Positions 1 to 10,100 of a stretch of 64,000 bases of DNA are shown here, in pieces. The stretch is taken from assembly GCF_006738645.1 (NCBI RefSeq), contig NZ_AP019700.1:384001-448000 (forward strand), in the 5' to 3' direction. Source of the stretch: Stella humosa (lineage in GTDB: Bacteria; Pseudomonadota; Alphaproteobacteria; ATCC43930; Allostellaceae). The notes beneath the pieces are model-generated. The model did no database searches. It worked only from the letters and a program-made list of their open reading frames with translations, and was not told the origin of the DNA. The position numbers were made by a program, and so were the translations under genes. Position 1 is the first letter of the stretch, and each line of letters starts with the position of its first letter.

Positions 1-1224
<1,224 letters not shown>

Positions 1225-1228
1225 GAAA

Positions 1229-1269
1229 GTCGATCGCGTTGAGGTAGGTAGCTTCTCAATCCGATCGAC
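1229..1269. terminator. Large inverted repeat downstream of the sigma54 regulator
   Basis: GTCGATCG-CG-TTGAG, an 11-base loop, then CTCAA-TC-CGATCGAC: 13 paired bases interrupted by one two-base mismatch, starting 5 bases after the stop. No T-run follows, so it may be a rho-type or RNA-stabilising hairpin, or an operator. A second perfect palindrome, GATAAG-C-CTTATC, lies at 1278-1290. Confidence 0.5.
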
Positions 1270-1366
1270 CTCAGAACGATAAGCCTTATCAATAGATCAG
1301 CAATCCCAACGCCTTGACGGCCGGCGACGGGACGGCCCGACCCTTGCCAATGGCTTCCCCATCGGA

Positions 1367-3088
1367 ATGGATGGTTGGAGCGCGAAGATGGCGAGGATCG
1401 TGGCCGGAGAAGCCGGCCGGGGCGGGGCGGATCAGGGGTGCGGCTGCGGTGCGTGCCAGGCTGCCTCGGGCGCCGGCGAGGCCGGTGGCCAGGCTGCGGG
1501 TCCCTACACTTCGGGCGATCCCGGCGATTCCGGCAATGCCGCGGCGATCCTGTCGGCCGGCGGCGGCTGGTCGACGCGAAATTTGACGTTCAGTTTCGCC
1601 AGTGCGGTGCCGGGCTACTACCGCAGCGGTGCATCCGAACGGAACGGCTTCACGGAACTGACGCCGGTCCAGAAGGCGGGCGTGGTGGCGGCACTCGCTC
1701 AGATTGAGAAAGTGACAGGGCTTCGCTTCACCGAGGACACGGTGCCGGGCGACGGTCCCGGCGATCTCGTGTTCGGTGGGGCGAAGCTGCCCGACGGCGT
1801 CGGCGCCTGGGGCTACCTGCCGCAGGAGTCGCGGATCGGCGGCGATGTCTGGCTGTCGACCGCGTTTGCCAACAACAAGGTGCCCCAGCCGGGCTCGGTC
1901 GCCTTCGCCCGCCTGCTGCACGAGATCGGCCACGCGCTGGGCCTGAAGCACAGCGGCGACTATGACAGTACCGGCAAGGATGCCGCCGGCCCGTTCCTGC
2001 CCGAGGCCCAGGACAACCGGCAATTCACGATGATGGCCTATGATCCCCACCCGGCCTATGCCGATACCCGGCCCTCGACGCTGCTGGCCTTCGATATCGC
2101 GGCCCTGCAGTCGCTGTACGGCGCCAACCCGACGACCGGGCTGGGCGACACCGTCTACGAATGGGCGCCGGACCGGGCGGTGATCGCGGCCATCTGGGAT
2201 GCCGGTGGCCAGGATCGGCTGGACGCGTCGAACCACGACCGCGCCGTCACGCTCGACCTCCGTCCCGGCCAGTTCAGCTCGGTCGGCGCGACCGATGCCG
2301 GGGCGCCCGGTCGCGACAACATCGCCATCGCCTTCGGCACCCGGATCGAGGATGCGACCGGCGGCCGTGGCGGCGACCGTATCGTCGGCAACGACTTGGC
2401 CAATCGACTCGACGGCGGCGGCGGCGACGACACGATCGCCGGCGGCCTCGGCGACGACACGATCCTGGGTGGCGCGGGGCAGGACCTGGCCCGGTTCGCC
2501 GGCCAGCGCAGCCAGTACGAACTGGGCTGGGACGACGAATGGCTGGTGGTGGCCGGCCCGGACGGCCGCGACCGCCTGCTGGCGGTGGAGCGCCTGGCCT
2601 TCGACGACCAGGAGATCGAAGTGCCCGTTGCGCCGGTGGTTGGCGCCCCGGCTCCGGCCCCGGCCGCGCTGTTGCCGTCGCCCGGCCTCTCGGCCGACGA
2701 CGTCATGCTGGTCGAGGGGCATGCCGGGCAGCGCATCGCGACGGTGACGGTGCGCCTCGACCACGCCTCGGATGGGCCGGTCACGGTCGACTGGCTGACC
2801 TGGGGCCTGACCGCCCGGAAAGGGCAGGACTATGTCGGCGACGAAGGCACGCTCGTCTTCGCGGCCGGCCAGACCGAGGCCGCGATCGCGGTCAGGATCA
2901 TCGGCGACCGCGTGCGCGAGGCCGAGGAGGCGCTGGAGATCCGGTTCCAGAATGCGGTCGGCGCCGCCATCGCCGACGACCGGGCGCGCATCACCATCCG
3001 CGACGATGACGGCCCGCTGGTTGGCCTCCTGGGCGATCGGGGCGACGATGCGATGCCGGCGGCCTATGCCGACCCCTGGCTCTTCTGA
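1367..3088 (+). CDS. Serralysin-like zinc metalloprotease (M10) with RTX and Calx-beta domains
   Basis: Predicted secreted zinc endopeptidase. The metzincin motif HEIGHALGLKH is complete (H185, E186, H189, H195), followed by a Met-turn (TMMAYDPH). The segment after the catalytic domain resembles the serralysin C-terminal region, with glycine/aspartate nonapeptide repeats that bind calcium (about residues 349-372, GGGGDDTIAGG and GGLGDDTILGG). A Calx-beta-like domain (about 440-548) ends in a DDDGP signature. There is no Sec signal; RTX proteases normally leave by type I secretion, but no ABC/MFP genes lie nearby. The N-terminus carries an odd cysteine cluster (CGCGAC), unusual since serralysins are generally cysteine-poor. 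ATG 1388 is an alternative start. Family assignment is firm; the secretion route is inferred. Confidence 0.88.
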   Translation: MDGWSAKMARIVAGEAGRGGADQGCGCGACQAASGAGEAGGQAAGPYTSGDPGDSGNAAAILSAGGGWSTRNLTFSFASAVPGYYRSGASERNGFTELTPVQKAGVVAALAQIEKVTGLRFTEDTVPGDGPGDLVFGGAKLPDGVGAWGYLPQESRIGGDVWLSTAFANNKVPQPGSVAFARLLHEIGHALGLKHSGDYDSTGKDAAGPFLPEAQDNRQFTMMAYDPHPAYADTRPSTLLAFDIAALQSLYGANPTTGLGDTVYEWAPDRAVIAAIWDAGGQDRLDASNHDRAVTLDLRPGQFSSVGATDAGAPGRDNIAIAFGTRIEDATGGRGGDRIVGNDLANRLDGGGGDDTIAGGLGDDTILGGAGQDLARFAGQRSQYELGWDDEWLVVAGPDGRDRLLAVERLAFDDQEIEVPVAPVVGAPAPAPAALLPSPGLSADDVMLVEGHAGQRIATVTVRLDHASDGPVTVDWLTWGLTARKGQDYVGDEGTLVFAAGQTEAAIAVRIIGDRVREAEEALEIRFQNAVGAAIADDRARITIRDDDGPLVGLLGDRGDDAMPAAYADPWLF

Positions 3089-3148
3089 ACCTGGCGGAGG
3101 CGGCCGCGCGCATTGACATGCGGGCGGCCGGCGAAGACGGTGCGCCCC

Positions 3149-3622
3149 ATGACGCCCCCCGACAGTCCGGCCGACCCGGCACCTTTCTGGAAGACCAAGC
3201 GACTCGGCCAGATGACGCCGGCCGAATGGGAATCGCTGTGCGACGGCTGCGGCCGCTGCTGCCTGCTGAAGTTCTACGAGCCCGAAGAAGACCGGTATCT
3301 CTTCACCGATGTCGCCTGCCGCCTGCTGGACCTGGAAACTTGCCGCTGTTCGAGCTATGCGACGCGGCAATCGATCGTGAAGGACTGCATCAAGCTGACG
3401 CCGCGCAACATCCGCCGGCTGCGCTGGGTGCCGCCGACCTGCGCCTACCGCCTGGTGGCGGAGGGTCGCGATCTCTATTGGTGGCATCCGCTGGTATCGG
3501 GCGACCCGGAAACGGTCCACGCCGCCGGCATCTCCGCGCGCGGCCGCATCGTCTCCGAGACGGGCGTGCCCGAGGAGGCGCTCGAGGAGCGGATCGTCGC
3601 CTGGCCATCGGAGCGACCATGA
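3149..3622 (+). CDS. YcgN-type (UPF0260) cysteine-cluster protein
   Basis: A 157-residue soluble protein of the YcgN/UPF0260 family, whose exact role is unknown; the conserved cysteines suggest metal or Fe-S binding. The sequence opens with the family hallmark [20 protein letters not shown], then CGRCC, later CRCSSY and DCIKLTP, and ends with the [14 protein letters not shown] block. The start is placed at ATG 3149 because homology begins there; ATG-less extension upstream to 3113 is possible but looks non-conserved. Its stop overlaps the next start by four bases (ATGA), so it is probably translationally coupled to the acetyltransferase. Confidence 0.88.
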   Translation: MTPPDSPADPAPFWKTKRLGQMTPAEWESLCDGCGRCCLLKFYEPEEDRYLFTDVACRLLDLETCRCSSYATRQSIVKDCIKLTPRNIRRLRWVPPTCAYRLVAEGRDLYWWHPLVSGDPETVHAAGISARGRIVSETGVPEEALEERIVAWPSERP

Positions 3623-4167
3623 GCGACCCTGCAAAGCCTGACACCGTCACCACGGAGCGGCTGACCCTCCGTCCCTTCACCCTGGACGACCTGCCGGCCT
3701 ATGTCCGCATCCGCGACGAGGCGTCGGTGCGCGGCTGGCTGCGCTCGCCCGACGAGCCGGCGGCCGTGATCGCCGAGCGTTCGCTGCGGCATTTCATGGA
3801 CGAGTGGGACCAGCGCGGCTACGGCCCCTGGGCCGTCATCGACCGCCGCACCGGCGACCTCCTGGGCCATCACGGCCTGCGCCGCCTGCCGGAGTTCGAT
3901 GGCGAGACCGAGATCCTCTACACCCTGACCGAGCGGGTGCGCCGCCAGGGCATCGGCGTCGAGGCCGGGCGGGCGGCACTTGCCTACGGTTTCGAGACGC
4001 TGGGGCTCGACCGGGTCATGGCGATCACCCTGCACGACAACCTGGCCTCGCGCGGGGTGATGGAGCGGCTGGGCCTGACCTATCGGCGGGATACCGTCTT
4101 CAAGGGCCACGACGTCGTCTATTACGCGCTCGACCGGGAAGACTGGCTGGCGGCCAAGGCCGCGTAG
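3619..4167 (+). CDS. GNAT family N-acetyltransferase (RimJ/RimL type)
   Basis: A 182-residue acetyl-CoA-dependent acyltransferase. The opening [19 protein letters not shown] is typical of the RimJ/RimL group. The acetyl-CoA loop region reads [14 protein letters not shown], followed by [16 protein letters not shown] and the N-x-x-S-R-x-V-M-E-R-L-G-L segment characteristic of this subfamily. RimJ/L relatives acetylate protein N-termini or small amines; the substrate here cannot be deduced. The start overlaps the YcgN stop (ATGA), indicating a two-gene operon. Confidence 0.9.
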   Translation: MSDPAKPDTVTTERLTLRPFTLDDLPAYVRIRDEASVRGWLRSPDEPAAVIAERSLRHFMDEWDQRGYGPWAVIDRRTGDLLGHHGLRRLPEFDGETEILYTLTERVRRQGIGVEAGRAALAYGFETLGLDRVMAITLHDNLASRGVMERLGLTYRRDTVFKGHDVVYYALDREDWLAAKAA

Positions 4168-4240
4168 GCCCGCCCGCGCTTGCGGCGGGTGGCGGTCGGG
4201 CCTACCTTCGCCCGACCCCATCTGCCGGAGAAGAGTGCCC

Positions 4241-5641
4241 ATGTCCGCCGTCGCCGCCGTGCGCCGCAGCCCGCCGACCGAGGCGCTGCTCGACCATCTG
4301 CGCCAACTCCTGGGGGACCGGCTGTCGATCGCGATGGCGGTGCGCGAGCAGCATGGGCGGGACGAATCCTACCATGTGACCGCGCCACCCGACGCCGTCG
4401 CCTTCGCGCGCTCGACCGAAGAGGTGAGCCAGATCGTGAAGGCGTGCGCCGCGGCCGGCGTGCCCGTCATTCCCTTCGGCACCGGCACCTCGCTCGAAGG
4501 GCATGTGGCGGCCCTCCATGGCGGCATCTGCCTCGACGTCAGCCAGATGAAGGAGGTGCTGCGGGTATCGACCGCCGACCTCGACTGCACCGTGCAGGCG
4601 GGCGTCACCCGCAAGCAGTTGAACGAGCACCTGCGCGACACCGGCCTCTTCTTCCCGATCGACCCCGGCGCCGACGCCTCGCTGGGCGGCATGGCGGCCA
4701 CCCGCGCGTCGGGCACCAACGCCGTGCGCTACGGCACGATGCGCGAGAACGTGCTGGGCCTGACGGTGGTGCTGGCCGATGGTCGCGTCATCCGCACGGG
4801 CGGGCGGGCACGCAAGTCGGCCGCGGGCTACGACCTGACCCGCCTGTTCGTCGGTTCCGAAGGCACGCTCGGCGTCATCACCGAGGTGACGCTGCGGCTC
4901 TATGGCGTGCCGGAGGCGATGGCGGCCGCCGTCTGCTCGTTCCCGACCCTGGCCGGCGCCGTCGATACCACCATCCTCACCATCCAGTCCGGCATCCCGA
5001 TCGCCCGCATCGAGCTTCTCGACGAGGTGCAGATGGACGCGATCAACCGCTACTCCAAGCTGGACTACCCCTTGCAGCCGACCCTCTTCTGCGAATTCCA
5101 CGGCACCGAGGCCGGGGTGGCCGAGCAGTCGGAGATGGTGAAGGCGATCGCGGCCGAGCAGGGTGCTGCCGACTTCCAGTGGGCGACCAAGCCCGAGGAC
5201 CGCTCGCGCCTGTGGGCGGCCCGCCACACCGCCTACTATGCCGCGATCTCGCTGCGGCCCGGCGCCAAGGGCTGGGCGACCGATGTCTGCGTGCCGATTT
5301 CGCGCCTGGCGGAATGCATCCTGGAGACCAAGAAGGACATCATCGCCAGCCGCCTGCTGGCGCCCATCGTCGGCCATGTCGGCGACGGCAACTTCCACTT
5401 GGCCTTCATCATCGACCCGAACGACGCCGACGAGATCGCCCGCGCCCAGGCGCTGAACGAGCGCATGGTCCACCGCGCGCTCGCCATGGGCGGCACCTGC
5501 ACCGGCGAGCACGGCATCGGCTATGGCAAGATGGAGTTCCTGACGGCCGAGCATGGCGAGGCGGTCAGCGTCATGCGCATGCTGAAACGGGCACTCGATC
5601 CCGACAACATCATGAACCCGGGCAAGATCGTCTCGGTCTGA
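4241..5641 (+). CDS. FAD-linked oxidase, GlcD / D-lactate dehydrogenase type
   Basis: A 466-residue flavoprotein of the VAO/PCMH family oxidising a D-2-hydroxy acid such as D-lactate or glycolate. The FAD-binding half contains PVIPFGTGTSLEGHV, FFPIDPGADASLGGMAATRA and the SAAGYDLTRLFVGSEGTLGV block. The C-terminal half has the substrate/metal segment VGHVGDGNFH and the terminal GEHGIGYGK and DPDNIMNPGKIV motifs. The start at ATG 4241 is preferred because GGAG at 4227-4230 sits at good spacing; GTG 4235 is in frame. It lacks the separate GlcE/GlcF subunits, so it resembles single-subunit D-lactate dehydrogenase (cytochrome). A cupin gene follows 29 bases downstream. Confidence 0.92.
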   Translation: MSAVAAVRRSPPTEALLDHLRQLLGDRLSIAMAVREQHGRDESYHVTAPPDAVAFARSTEEVSQIVKACAAAGVPVIPFGTGTSLEGHVAALHGGICLDVSQMKEVLRVSTADLDCTVQAGVTRKQLNEHLRDTGLFFPIDPGADASLGGMAATRASGTNAVRYGTMRENVLGLTVVLADGRVIRTGGRARKSAAGYDLTRLFVGSEGTLGVITEVTLRLYGVPEAMAAAVCSFPTLAGAVDTTILTIQSGIPIARIELLDEVQMDAINRYSKLDYPLQPTLFCEFHGTEAGVAEQSEMVKAIAAEQGAADFQWATKPEDRSRLWAARHTAYYAAISLRPGAKGWATDVCVPISRLAECILETKKDIIASRLLAPIVGHVGDGNFHLAFIIDPNDADEIARAQALNERMVHRALAMGGTCTGEHGIGYGKMEFLTAEHGEAVSVMRMLKRALDPDNIMNPGKIVSV

Positions 5642-5670
5642 GGACGGCCACCCGGCAGGGGAGGGAAATC

Positions 5671-6066
5671 ATGCGTTTCTCGGTCAGCCACGCCGATTCC
5701 AGCGAATTCGCCACCGACGGCCTGCGTCCGTTCTTCGAGTATCGCGACCTGGGGATCGCGACCGCGACCAACGGCCGGTTCCTGGCCCACGTCATCCGCG
5801 CCAGGCCGGGCCACCACGCCGCCGGCGGCTGGCACCGCCACGACCTCGGCTTCCAGCTCGTCTACATCCTGAAGGGCTGGGTCAAGTTCCGCTACGAGGG
5901 CCAGGGCGAGGTGACCTTGCTGCCGGGCTCCTGCGTGCACCAGCCGCCCGGCATCCGCCACGTCGAGGTCGCGCATTCCGATGACCTCGAACTGATCGAG
6001 ATCACCATGCCGGCGGACTTCCCGACCCAGTCGGTCGAGGCGCCGGCAGAGGAAATGGCGAAGTAG
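5671..6066 (+). CDS. Single-domain cupin protein
   Basis: A 131-residue beta-barrel protein. The first cupin motif is visible as GGWHRHDLGFQLVYILKG, supplying two histidines, and the second as LLPGSCVHQPPGIRHVE with another histidine. Such small cupins may bind a divalent metal and act as dioxygenases, isomerases or ligand sensors; none can be chosen from sequence. It follows the FAD oxidase on the same strand with a strong GGGAGGG ribosome site and is probably co-transcribed, hinting at a role in the same hydroxyacid catabolism. Confidence 0.85.
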   Translation: MRFSVSHADSSEFATDGLRPFFEYRDLGIATATNGRFLAHVIRARPGHHAAGGWHRHDLGFQLVYILKGWVKFRYEGQGEVTLLPGSCVHQPPGIRHVEVAHSDDLELIEITMPADFPTQSVEAPAEEMAK

Positions 6067-6121
6067 AGCACCCTCCCGCCAAGGGGCAATTCCGCACCAG
6101 CCGCCGGGGAAAGCGAGATCC

Positions 6122-6745
6122 ATGGCAGACATTTCGCGACGCGATCTGGTCACCCTGGCGACGGCGATCGCGGGAAGTGCCGTCGTCTTTCGTTCAGCCC
6201 AGGGAGCACCGGTCATGACCGACCCAGATCTCTCCAAGAAGCTCGACGCCATCTTCGGCGCCCACATGGAAGCCGAGCTCGCCGGCGATCTCGACCGGAC
6301 GCTGGCGACGATGTCGGACAATCCGCACATCGTGAACATCCCGACCATGGTCGGCGGGCAGGGGGCGGCGGGGGTGCGGACCTTCTATGCCAACCGCCTG
6401 ATCGGTCAGTTCTTCCCGCCCGACGTGAAGTTCGACTTCCTTTCGCGCACCTACAGCACCGTGCGGCTGGTCGACGAGCTGATCATCTCCTTCACCCATA
6501 CGACCCGCATCGACTGGATGCTGCCGGGCGTCGAGCCGACCGGGCGGCGGGTCGAGGTCGTCTTCGTCGTCATCGTCGGCCTGGAGGGCGACAAAGTCTC
6601 CTACGAGCATATCCTGTGGGATCAGGCGAACGTCCTGGTGCAGATCGGCCTGCTCGATCCCAAGGGCCTGCCGGTGGCGGGCGCCGGGGCGGCAGCGAAG
6701 CTGCGCAATCCGGCGTTGCCCGACCCGTTCTTCGGCGAAGGCTGA
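6122..6745 (+). CDS. Tat-exported NTF2/SnoaL-like protein
   Basis: A 207-residue protein beginning with a twin-arginine signal (SRRDLVTLATAIAGSAVVF), so it is probably exported folded through the Tat system. The body has an NTF2-like (SnoaL) cone fold pattern: an N-terminal helix with the LAGDLDRTLATMSDNPHIV segment, then GAAGVRTFYANRLIG and strands ending in KVSYEHILWDQANVL. Relatives are poorly characterised. It lies 55 bases after the cupin on the same strand. The exact function is unknown. An internal ATG at the STAQG-type junction (residue 32) would give a cytosolic form if the Tat call is wrong. Confidence 0.78.
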   Translation: MADISRRDLVTLATAIAGSAVVFRSAQGAPVMTDPDLSKKLDAIFGAHMEAELAGDLDRTLATMSDNPHIVNIPTMVGGQGAAGVRTFYANRLIGQFFPPDVKFDFLSRTYSTVRLVDELIISFTHTTRIDWMLPGVEPTGRRVEVVFVVIVGLEGDKVSYEHILWDQANVLVQIGLLDPKGLPVAGAGAAAKLRNPALPDPFFGEG

Positions 6746-6750
6746 CGCCG

Positions 6751-6770
6751 TCGGCGCCCCGGGGCGCCGA
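6751..6770. terminator. Perfect 20-base palindrome between convergent genes
   Basis: TCGGCGCCCC immediately followed by its reverse complement, GGGGCGCCGA. It lies between the convergent NTF2-like and DUF4169 genes and would fold into a short GC-rich stem on either strand. There is no T-run, so it is a possible bidirectional terminator only. Confidence 0.35.
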
Positions 6771-6796
6771 GGCCTGGGTTCAGTCGACGGCCGCGA

Positions 6797-7012
6797 TCAT
6801 TCGGGCTTGTCCGCGTCGGCCGTTGGCGCGGGCGGCCCGCCGCCCAGCTTCTTGCCGTCGATCTCCCGCTGCGAGCGTTCGCGGTCGGTGGCGTCCCGGG
6901 CTTTCTCGGCGCCGGTGCGCCCGAAGCGGGTGCGGTTCTCGGCCGCGCGGGCCTCGGCCTCCTCGCGGGCGGCCTGCTTGCGGAAGCGATTGAGATTGAC
7001 GACTTCGCCCAT
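6797..7012 (-). CDS. DUF4169 family small protein
   Basis: A 71-residue, highly charged protein. The N-terminal VVNLNRFRKQAAREE matches the DUF4169 signature seen in many alphaproteobacteria, followed by RAAENRTRFGRTGAEKARD. It is rich in Arg and Glu, probably mostly helical, and ends in a disordered Gly/Pro/Asp tail. Function is unknown. The start is at the ATG read from 7012. It faces the NTF2-like gene and is divergent from the AsmA gene. Confidence 0.88.
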   Translation of the reverse strand: MGEVVNLNRFRKQAAREEAEARAAENRTRFGRTGAEKARDATDRERSQREIDGKKLGGGPPAPTADADKPE

Positions 7013-7141
7013 GGCCGCCCTCCGTTGCGGCATCACCATGGATTGGTCGACCCGCATCCAGCGGCTACAATAGGACGCCCGACCGCCAAGCGCATCATTC
7101 CCGACGGCATGGTGTCCCGGCCGGGCGAAGGGAAGTGATCG

Positions 7142-10100
7142 ATGCGCAAAGTCCTGATCGGTGTCGCTGCCGTCGCCGTGTTGTTGCTGGGGGCGGCCAT
7201 GTTGGCCCCCGGCCTGATCGACTGGAACCGCTACAAGGACCGCATCCAGGCCGAGGCCGAGGCGGCGACCGGCCGCAAGCTGACGATCGCCGGCGACATC
7301 CGCCTGGCGGTCCTGCCGTTCCCGCAGCTCCGGGTCCGTGACGTGCGCTTCGCCAACGCGCCGGGTGCCGCCGTGCCGGACATGGTCCGCCTGAAGGGGC
7401 TCGAGGTCGATGTCGCCTTCTGGCCCTTGCTGAGCGGCCAGGTCGAGATGACCCGGGTCACCCTGGTCGAGCCGGTGATTGAACTGCAGACGCTGGCCGA
7501 GGGCGGCGGCAACTGGGCCATGAAGCCGGCGGCGGCACCCGCCGCCGCCCCTGGCGCGCCGACCACGCCGGCCGCTCCGCCGTCCGGTGGCGACGGCGGC
7601 TTCCCGATCCGGCTCGGCAACGTCACGATCGACAATGGCACGGTCGTCTGGCGCGATGCCCGCGGCAGCACGGAGCGCATCGAGCGGATCCATGTCCGTG
7701 CGTCGGCCGAAAGCCTGCAAGGGCCTTTCCGGGTGACCGGCGACATGGCCGTGCGCGGCCGCCCGGCCTCCATCGACGCCGATGTCGGACGGCTGGCCGC
7801 CGCCGGGACGACGCCCGTCCGCGCCTCGCTGCTGCTGAAGGATGCCCGCGCCGGCCTCGTGCTGACCGCCAATCTGGGGCCGGAGGCACCGGCGCGCCGC
7901 ATTGATGGCACCCTCAAGCTCGAGGCGGACAGCCTGGCCGGGCTGGTGGCGGCCCTGACCGGCGCGCCGGCCGGTCCGGCGCGGCCCCTGGTCGCCGACG
8001 TCACGTTCGTCGCCGAGGGCGACCGCTTCAAGGCCGACCCACTGACGGTTCGCATCGACGATGCCAGCTTCACCGGCCGAATCGAGACCGCACCCGACCG
8101 GGCCGGCCGCACCACGATCACGGCCGCGCTGTCGACGCAGCGGATCGAACTCGACAAATGGCTGGCCCTGACTGGCCCCGTGCCCAGTGCTGGCCCCGCG
8201 CCCAGTGCTGGGCCCGCCCCCGCTGCGGCACCCGGAGTGGCGGCCCCGGCGCCGGCAGCCCGCGCGCCGGCCGGCGCCACGCCCGCCGCCCCGGTCGATG
8301 GCGGCTTCGCGCTGCCGGCGGGCATCATCGCCCGCGTCGACCTGTCGGCCGACACGGTGCTGGCCCAGGGGCAGTCGATCCGCAACGCCAAGCTGGTCGC
8401 CCGACTGGCCGACGGCAAGGTGACCGTCGAGCGCGCCGCGGCCGAACTGCCGGGGCCGACGCAGTTGACGCTGTCCGGCACGCTGGCCGCCGTTCAGGGC
8501 CGGCCGCAGTTCGACGGCCGGTTGCAGGCCGATGCGCGCAGCCTGCGCACGCTGCTTTTCGCCTACAAGGCGGTGCCGGATGGCCTGCCGGCCGACCGGC
8601 TGGGCCGCGCCACCCTGCAGACGCGGGTGAAGGCCGGCCCGACCCTGGTGGAACTGGCCGAACTGACCGCCACCGTCGACGGCGCCAAGGCCACCGGCAG
8701 TACATCGGTCCGCCTGCCCGAGCAGCCGGGGGCGCGCGCGGCCGTCACCGCGCGGCTGGCGGTCGACCGCTTCGACCTCGATTCCTACCTGCGGCGAACC
8801 GCGTCGACGCCCCCTCCGGCCGCGGCGGGCGCGGCGCCGGCCGCTGCCGCCAAGCCGGCCGGCGACCCCGGCGTCGACCTCGATCTCGACCTGCGCGTGG
8901 GCCAACTGAACGCCGGCGGCAAGCCGGCGCGCGACGTGGTGCTGGCCGGCCTCTATCAGGGCGGCACGCTGACGCTGCGGCAGGCGTCGGTCGGGGACTA
9001 TGCCGGGGCCTCGGCCAAGCTCGCCGGCTCCGTCCGCGACCCCGGTCCGGCCGCCACCGTCGACCTGACGCTGGAGGCCGGCGGCCGCGACCTCGGCCAG
9101 GTGCTGGGGCAGGGCGGCGTCGCCGCACCCGCCCAGGCGCAGCAACCCTTCTCCATCGCCGGCAAGGTTACAGGTGGGGCGGCCCGGCTGGCGGTCGACC
9201 TCCAGGCCCGACTGGGCGACGGACAGGCCAAGCTGGCCGGCACGATCGAGCCGCCGCGCGGCCTGCCGGGGATCGCGCTTGCCATCGATGCCGGTCACCC
9301 CTCGACCGGCCGCCTCCTGTCGCAGCTTTCCCCCGGCTATCGCCCGCGCGGCGGCGACATCGGCCCGTTCCGCCTGACCGCGCGAACGCGGGCCGATGGC
9401 AACACGCTCTTCCTCGACGGTTTCTCGCTGGCGGCCGGTGCCGCCCGGCTGGAAGGCCCGCTGCGCATCGAGACCGGCGGCGCGCGGCCCAAGCTGATCG
9501 CGGACCTGACCGGCGGCGAGCTGTCGGTCGACGCCTTCCTGCCGGTGGAGGAGCGCGCTGGCCTGGCCCCGCTCGACCCGCCGTCGCTGCTGCGGCCCGG
9601 CGTGATGCTGGCGCAGGCCCGCCCGGCGCCCGCCCAGCGCGCGCCGGCCCGGGCGGCCGACCGCTGGTCGAAAGCGCCGCTCGACCTGTCGAGCCTGCTG
9701 GCCGCCGATGCCGACGTGAAGCTGCGCGCCGCCAGCTTCCAGCAGGGGCGCTGGGTCGTCTCGCGGCCGGACATCGCGCTGACGCTGGCGGACGGCACGC
9801 TGACGCTGGCGAAATTCACCGGCCAGCTCTATGGCGGCACGGCCGAGTTGAGTGGCCAGCTCGTCGCCCGCGGCACCCCCAGCGCGCGCTTCGCGGTGAA
9901 GGCGCAGAACGTCAATCTCGGCCAGGCGATCGATACCGGCCGGGCGATCCGGCTGGTCGGCGGCCGGGCCCAGGCGAACCTCGCGATCGAGACCGCCGGC
10001 CGCAGCATGCACGACATGGTGTCGGCGCTGGCCGGCCGCGGCGACCTCGACGTGCGCGACGGCGTGCTGCGCGGCCTCAACCTGTCGGCCGTCGCGGGCT

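Noticed and set aside
1289-3634. A 781-codon minus-strand frame over the metalloprotease and YcgN genes
   Set aside because: Low-complexity Arg/Gly/Val composition and no motifs; the opposite strand has complete zinc and RTX motifs.
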